From Thermoplasmata archaeon (lineage in GTDB: Archaea > Thermoplasmatota > Thermoplasmata > Thermoplasmatales > Thermoplasmataceae), in contig JAKADM010000002.1 of assembly GCA_021820525.1 (NCBI GenBank), positions 186,001 through 250,000 on the forward strand: a stretch of 64,000 nt of DNA, read 5' to 3'. Below the pieces are notes generated by a model. That model was not told the origin of the DNA, ran no database searches, and saw only the letters and a program-made list of their open reading frames with translations. A program made the position numbers and the translations under genes. The stretch's first letter is position 1, and the number at the start of each line of letters is the position of its first letter. Below are positions 58,567-64,000 of this stretch, one piece after another.

Positions 58567-59164
58567 GGAAATGTTCCATTTCAAAAAATCAATCCTCATT
58601 ATGATTGCCCTTGGTATTATTCTCATATCAGTGTTTAATTACTCAGGATCGGTTTCCGGAAACATTTCAATGAAAGAAAATGTTTCCGGGGAGTTTTGTA
58701 ATTATAACATCAGCTCTAGCGATTACGTTTCAATTTCATTTATTTCATATGGCTATTCTGCCACTGCCTCAATTTATAACCCATTTTTTCAGGAAAATGT
58801 TAAAAATACATCGGCCTACATTGTTCAGGATTTTGCCCTTTTGAAGAGGGTTTCAAACGGTTCATATGTGCCAGTCAGCCAGATTTATCTCAACATGACA
58901 GGTATATCCATATGCTCTACCGAACTGAATCTAACACCTGGATCATACAAACTGGAAATGTCTATGATTTTTGATTTCACAAACATTTCCAAACTTGTCA
59001 ATTTTACTAACGAATCAAACTTACACAGTTATGTGGTTCTCAGGCTGGGATTTTCAGCGGTGCTATTCTACCTTTCAGTATTCGATGTTTCAGGTCTTAT
59101 GCTACTCATTGCAATGGCATATGTGTGGCATAGGAGAGATCTGAAACATGATATTTTTAAATAA
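58556..59164 (+). CDS. membrane protein with extracytoplasmic beta-rich domain and C-terminal TM
   Basis: Overlaps permease; N-terminal TM SILIMIALGIILISVFNYSG; C-terminal TM AVLFYLSVFDVSGLMLLIAMAYVW. Confidence 0.75.
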   Translation: MAGEEMFHFKKSILIMIALGIILISVFNYSGSVSGNISMKENVSGEFCNYNISSSDYVSISFISYGYSATASIYNPFFQENVKNTSAYIVQDFALLKRVSNGSYVPVSQIYLNMTGISICSTELNLTPGSYKLEMSMIFDFTNISKLVNFTNESNLHSYVVLRLGFSAVLFYLSVFDVSGLMLLIAMAYVWHRRDLKHDIFK

Positions 59165-59328
59165 TGATTCTGTGGCTGCGTTTTCATGGTTTAATTCATA
59201 TCCATTTTTTAATTTTACATTCCAAATTGGTTTCAGGGTATTTTATATGATGTAACTTGGCTAAAATTGTTATGCTCTTTTCCACACATGAATGGAGATC
59301 TCAATCGATGGGCAGTTTTAAGGAACAG

Positions 59329-60439
59329 GACATAATAGTCTTTCATACCTGAAACTATAGTCTATTACTAAAATTGTTATACTTTTATCATTTACATTCA
59401 AATGGCCAAAACGGAAATGTATCCCATCGAAAGAAAGATGGGAGATGATAATCTGAACAGGCTGATCAGGAGCCTTGAAAGAAGCACACAGGACCTGAAT
59501 AGGCTTTTCTTCATCAGGTACGATATGATGATGATTCTGTTGAATCAGCATCAAGAAAGATCGGCGTAACAAAGATGATGGGGTATCTCTGGCAGAAGAG
59601 ATGGAAACATGACGGATACAGGGGGCTGATACAGAGATATGCAAGGAAGGGGCCATCAAAGATGTCCCCCCGTCCAGCTGAAGGAACTGAAGGAGAAACT
59701 GCATGAAGGGCATTTCAAAATATCACAGGTAAAAGATATGATAAGGGATGATTATGGAATTCAGTACGCGATGAAGCAGGTATGGGTCATACTGAAGAAG
59801 ATGGGCATGAAGCATGCAAAACCATATCCCCATGATAAGAGAAGACCAGGGAATGGTGAGGATATTCTAAAAAAACTCAGGCAAAGTATCCATAAAGGAA
59901 TCCGTTATTGGATTCCTTTATGAGTCTGAGCCGCAGACAACAGTCAACACTGTAAGGTTTTGGTCTTACATGAAGCCTTAGATAATCGGGGTAATTCCAA
60001 AAACATGGCAAATACATTGGGTTTCTATTCACTCAATGGAAAGAGAGCGTTGTTGATTTTCAGGATCATTCAAGGAAGGAAAACGTCATAGTTTTCATAA
60101 ATAAGATAAGGGAAAAGAATCCTGAAAAGGTAATAATCATAATACTGGACAAATTTAGATCACATCTTTCAAAATTGGTTGTTGAAACTGCAGTAATGCT
60201 GAATATCAAAATGATATTCCTTCCCCTGTGTATTCTCCTGATCTCAATCCTGTAGAATTCATATGGAAGAGTGTCAGGAGATCTGTATCCATTGCTCCAA
60301 TAGATTGAGAAGGCGATCTGAAAGACAGGATAAGGAAGGGTTTTGTGAGTCTCTCAGGAAAACTGACATTTGCAAAAAGATAGGCAGAGAAATTCATGGA
60401 TACAAGTATAATAGTGCAGGTAATTGACTATAATATGTC
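59329..60439 (+). mobile_element. decayed IS630-like insertion sequence
   Basis: Imperfect terminal inverted repeat gacataatagtc (left) / gactataatatgtc (right); internal transposase fragments; size about 1.1 kb. Confidence 0.7.
59402..60381 (+). pseudogene. IS630-like transposase, multiple frameshifts
   Basis: HTH part MAKTEMYPIERKMGDDNLNRLIRSLER... and KKMGMKHAKPYPHDKRRP; DDE part IIIILDKFRSHLSK...NIKMIFLP / YSPDLNPVEFIWKSVRRSV split across frames. Confidence 0.8.
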
Positions 60440-60459
60440 TCAAACCAAATATATTTTCT

Positions 60460-61395
60460 TTATCTGAATATTAATGAAATTTCACTGTTCAAAAAGCTTT
60501 CAAATCTTGTCAAAACAATGAAACTATTGCATAGTGTCTCAATTTCTTCGATGCAAACGTCCATTTCTGACATAGAATCATAATATAGTAAAATGTTGAA
60601 ATAAGAACTACTATCATAATATAGAAGGAAATTCTCAGACAATTTTGGTAAGTTTAGAACATCATGGAGTTTTACTTCATCCTTCAAGTCATCTTTTAAA
60701 ATAACAACCACAAATAAACCAAATCCTTTTACTAAAGACTGATTTAGTAAGGGATAGGTACTGAAATACCTTCTCCTGGTGAGGTCGTCCAGTTTGCGTG
60801 TTACGGTTCTTACGGGTTTTCCTGAATTTTCCGCAATGTCTTTAATTTTTACCTCAAACATATTTCGGTAGCTTATATAATCCATAATTCTCCTAACATT
60901 CAGATCCATCGATGGTAATGTCGAATATTGTTCCTTACTTACCAAAACTTCCCTGCTGCTAAGATCAGAAAAGTCAAGGAGGATTTTAAGTTGTTTTGTT
61001 ATAATTTCTGGAGAGGAATCAATAAGGTTAACGGTTAAAAGCCAGTCAGTTGAGTTTGAAAGTTTCATCTTTCCTGAAACGTGATAAACATAACCTTTAT
61101 GGGCCATCTCCACAAAATAAATACGGAATAATTTGGAAATTGTCTGCCCTATTTCATCGCTGTCAAGACCTTTGATTTCAACAGTCTGGCGTCTGGCAAT
61201 TAATGGAGAAGGAAGAAAAATCAAATTCTTGATGTAACCACTTGAAAATAGGCTTCCATAGTTGCGGTATACAGTAGCAGGATTTAGATTTAAATTCTTA
61301 GAGATATTGTACGGTGTCGGCCTTGATGAAAACTTTTGTACGTTATGTCCTGGCCAGTTTAATGAACGGAATATCAACTTGATAGTCTTATCCAT
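60460..61395 (-). CDS. transcriptional regulator with two winged-HTH/AsnC-like halves
   Basis: NISKNLNLNPATVYRNYGSLFSSGYI (HTH 1) and VKIKDIAENSGKPVRTVTRKLDDLTRRRYFSTYP (HTH 2). Confidence 0.75.
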   Translation of the reverse strand: MDKTIKLIFRSLNWPGHNVQKFSSRPTPYNISKNLNLNPATVYRNYGSLFSSGYIKNLIFLPSPLIARRQTVEIKGLDSDEIGQTISKLFRIYFVEMAHKGYVYHVSGKMKLSNSTDWLLTVNLIDSSPEIITKQLKILLDFSDLSSREVLVSKEQYSTLPSMDLNVRRIMDYISYRNMFEVKIKDIAENSGKPVRTVTRKLDDLTRRRYFSTYPLLNQSLVKGFGLFVVVILKDDLKDEVKLHDVLNLPKLSENFLLYYDSSSYFNILLYYDSMSEMDVCIEEIETLCNSFIVLTRFESFLNSEISLIFR

Positions 61396-61514
61396 TTATA
61401 TATATTCAAAAGGTCATATTTAATTTTTTCCTTACATTTTACTATTGTCTACAAAAATAAACTCTAAAATAATTCCAAGTTTATTCTCATTTCGTTTAAA
61501 CCGGAGGTATAAAC

Positions 61515-61922
61515 TTGTCTGCAATTAAAAAAATTGTGAAAATAGCAAAGAAAGATGGTTTAATTGCCAAATGGTCTGATTCGGGTGTTAAGTTCGACAT
61601 ACATATGACACAGGACCCCAGAGCAGGTGATACTTATGTTATTACCCAGGATAGCATTAAGGGAAAAGTTAAGGATAAGTACCTGGATCCAAATTTGCTG
61701 TACAAATCAGTAAAAGCCAATATATTACTTAAACTACATCAAAAAAATCTTGTTTTATTATTCAACTCAGAGGGCAAAGCCCTGGCGATCAAGAAAATTG
61801 TAAACATTAATCTTGGAATCTACCAAAAACGTCAAATTAATAAATTCTTAACTATGAATGAGCCTGCATTCGTCAATCTTTTTAGAGAGATGCAACAGAT
61901 GAGCCCTAATTTAACTGGGTGA
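61515..61922 (+). CDS. hypothetical protein
   Basis: TTG start preceded by GGAGGT (61503-61508); co-directional with next two genes. Confidence 0.6.
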   Translation: MSAIKKIVKIAKKDGLIAKWSDSGVKFDIHMTQDPRAGDTYVITQDSIKGKVKDKYLDPNLLYKSVKANILLKLHQKNLVLLFNSEGKALAIKKIVNINLGIYQKRQINKFLTMNEPAFVNLFREMQQMSPNLTG

Positions 61923-61928
61923 TTCAAA

Positions 61929-62369
61929 ATGGAACCTGAAAGTCTGGAATATTCCTTTGGAAATAATAAGATGATAATCGACGGGCATAATTGTTTGGTT
62001 ACTGTTATTTCTCAAGGGATCAAGAACGAATATGCGTTTTCATCAATTTATGGATTGAAAATGATGAAAAGTAAAACCTATGTAAGATTCATCTATTTTA
62101 CCGTAGTTTTTGGTTTTATTGGAATAGGATTATCTATTAATGGAATTTTGCAACTTCCTGCAGGGATTGGAGAAAGCTCAGCAGGAGTCTTTTTTGTTTT
62201 ATTATCCATATTTTGTTTCTGGTATGGTGTTCTTCCAAGGTACTCGGTGAATATAATGAATTCAAGTGGTGACCTGGTTGAGATAAAAGCAAAGAGAACA
62301 GAGGAACTCGAGGCCTTTATAAGGCAGGCAAATAGGGTCATTTCTTTAAAGGTCTCCAGCCAAAGGTAG
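61929..62369 (+). CDS. hypothetical two-TM membrane protein
   Basis: 146 aa, 2 central TM segments (FIYFTVVFGFIGIGLSI; SSAGVFFVLLSIFCFWYGVL). Confidence 0.65.
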   Translation: MEPESLEYSFGNNKMIIDGHNCLVTVISQGIKNEYAFSSIYGLKMMKSKTYVRFIYFTVVFGFIGIGLSINGILQLPAGIGESSAGVFFVLLSIFCFWYGVLPRYSVNIMNSSGDLVEIKAKRTEELEAFIRQANRVISLKVSSQR

Positions 62370-62387
62370 ATTTAAAAGGTGAAGTAT

Positions 62388-64000
62388 ATGGTGGTAAAGA
62401 AAGGAAATATTTTGGAATTAAGAGTTTCAAATGGTAGTTTGTTAATGATGTTGGTAGTTGGTCTTATGGTCATCATTCTTCTTTCAACTTCATTTTCTCC
62501 GGTTGCTCTCAGTTCAGAAAATTCTAATGGAGGAATAAAAGCCCTATTTCAAGATTCATCTCCAAGCCCTCAAATTATACATTCCGGGACTTCACCGGAG
62601 GGAATAATTTTGGACAATTCAAACGGTTTAATTTATGTCGCCAACTGGGGTTCCTGCAACATTACAGTTGTGAATTCAAAAAATAACACTGTTGTTGGGA
62701 GCATAAATAATCTACCGTCAAAACCAAGAGTATTAGCAATTGATACAATTACAAACCAGCTACTTGTAACCGATGTAGGGGTACCAGCAGACGGAATTTC
62801 CGGGCAGTTTCTTACGGTAATTGCACTTTCAAACAACACAGTAGTACAAAACATAGACCTTGGTGGTTCTCCATGGGGAGTTGCCTTTGATCCTCATAAC
62901 GGGATGGTTTATGTTTCAGACGTAAATGAGGGATTAATTATTTTACAATCGTATTACAATTCAGTCACGGGCGAGTATAATTTCAAGTCAATAGATACAA
63001 TCAATGTAGGCTTCTGGCCTGAAAATGTTTTATATGATCCAGTTAATTATAACATCTATGTTGCAGTCACTGGTCCTGGTCCATCTCCTGGAGCCACAAA
63101 CTATATCGCAGTGATAAACACAACCAACCAATCCGTTATGGCAGATGTTCCTGTAACAGGAAACCCAGAGTCTCTTGCCTTTGATAGCCAGAACAATTAT
63201 GTTTACGCTGGAGTTTTTGAGGATGAGATATATGTAATTAATGGAACAGACAATAAGGTTATAAGGTCAGTCAATTCCGGGACAGGCTTTTTTCTGGAAT
63301 ATATCCCTGATGGAAATTATATTCTGACTGATAATAATTCCACAGTTGAAGTCCTCAATGCCAGCAATGCAGAAGTTATACGTCAAATAGGTGGAGTGTC
63401 TGGGGCTTCTGGATCGCTTTATGATCAGATGAATGGTCTTATATACATAGCAAGTTCAAACAACAACGAAGTAGTATATGTGGAAGGGTTCAGTGTTGAA
63501 AGATACGAGGTAAACTTTAAAGAAAACGGTTTGCCATCAGGAACAGTGTGGTATGTTAATCTTTCAAATGGGCAGTCACTGTCATCAAATACATCTACCA
63601 TAACATTCTACGAGCAAAACGGTTCATACCTGTATACAGTGTCCACATCAGACAAGGTATATGCACCAGCAGCATACTCAGGTTCATTCAATGTAGATGG
63701 AAATGCAGTTTCTGAGTCAATTACATTCTCGAGAGTCATATATAAAGTTATATTCACAGAATCGGGTTTGCCCTCTGGAACAATGTGGAATGTAACAATA
63801 GACGGGAAAATAATTTCCTCTATAAATAGCACCATAACATTTTCTAACAGTAATGAAACATATTCCTATATGGTAGGTAATGTATCAGGATATGTAATAA
63901 CGAATTACACAGTATCAATGAAATCTAACCCATACACCATATACATTAATACAACTTTCTTTCCGGTGAACCATAAAACTTCAGTCATAAGCAGTTTTGA
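62388..64000 (+). CDS. secreted YVTN-type beta-propeller protein with C-terminal repeat modules (C-terminus beyond window)
   Basis: ORF opens at ATG 62388 and stays open to the window edge (not in ORF track); N-terminal TM, then propeller repeats (SPEGIILDNSNGLIYVANWGSCNITVVNSKNNTVVGSI...), then two ESGLPSGTxW modules. Confidence 0.85.
   Translation, partial: MVVKKGNILELRVSNGSLLMMLVVGLMVIILLSTSFSPVALSSENSNGGIKALFQDSSPSPQIIHSGTSPEGIILDNSNGLIYVANWGSCNITVVNSKNNTVVGSINNLPSKPRVLAIDTITNQLLVTDVGVPADGISGQFLTVIALSNNTVVQNIDLGGSPWGVAFDPHNGMVYVSDVNEGLIILQSYYNSVTGEYNFKSIDTINVGFWPENVLYDPVNYNIYVAVTGPGPSPGATNYIAVINTTNQSVMADVPVTGNPESLAFDSQNNYVYAGVFEDEIYVINGTDNKVIRSVNSGTGFFLEYIPDGNYILTDNNSTVEVLNASNAEVIRQIGGVSGASGSLYDQMNGLIYIASSNNNEVVYVEGFSVERYEVNFKENGLPSGTVWYVNLSNGQSLSSNTSTITFYEQNGSYLYTVSTSDKVYAPAAYSGSFNVDGNAVSESITFSRVIYKVIFTESGLPSGTMWNVTIDGKIISSINSTITFSNSNETYSYMVGNVSGYVITNYTVSMKSNPYTIYINTTFFPVNHKTSVISSF

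Noticed and set aside
62093-63835. Minus-strand ORFs (62093, 62633, 63608)
   Set aside because: Antisense to the membrane protein and the secreted propeller gene whose repeats are evident on the plus strand.
1-64000. CRISPR array / cas genes
   Set aside because: No regularly spaced 24-37 bp direct repeats and no Cas-like proteins seen.
1-64000. rRNA operon or integrated virus/plasmid
   Set aside because: No rRNA-like conserved sequence; no integrase, capsid or replication module; only one decayed IS and one tRNA without an attached integrase.

Overview
This 64 kb window looks like a chromosomal segment of a Thermoplasmata archaeon, probably a Thermoplasmatales-type acidophile. That placement is inferred from gene content: the aIF6-L31e-L39e-PDCD5-S19e cluster, FtsZ, Hjc, TATA-proximal leaderless starts, and many Thr/Ser/Asn-rich secreted proteins. 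Most of it is ordinary core gene content: a peptide ABC transporter operon, urocanase, pyrE/pyrF, ftsZ, ribosomal proteins, aconitase, acyl-CoA synthetases, MFS carriers, a methionine-salvage trio, MerA, and DNA repair genes. The accessory part is about 54.6-64 kb. It holds two microprotein ORFs and a compact 5-gene locus (55.4-59.2 kb) encoding two cysteine-rich exported or membrane proteins plus an ABC ATPase, a permease and another membrane protein. Next come a decayed IS630-like element, a two-HTH regulator, and a secreted beta-propeller protein with tandem 'ESGLPSGTxW' modules that runs off the window. My best candidate for an undescribed system is the Cys-rich/ABC locus. Other points of note are a GH144/glycoamylase-like exported protein, a split MerA metal-binding domain, a DppC permease with a very large extracytoplasmic insert, and an apparent homopolymer frameshift at the 5' end of an ABC ATPase gene. 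All calls come from reading the sequence and recalled family motifs; no database search was run.
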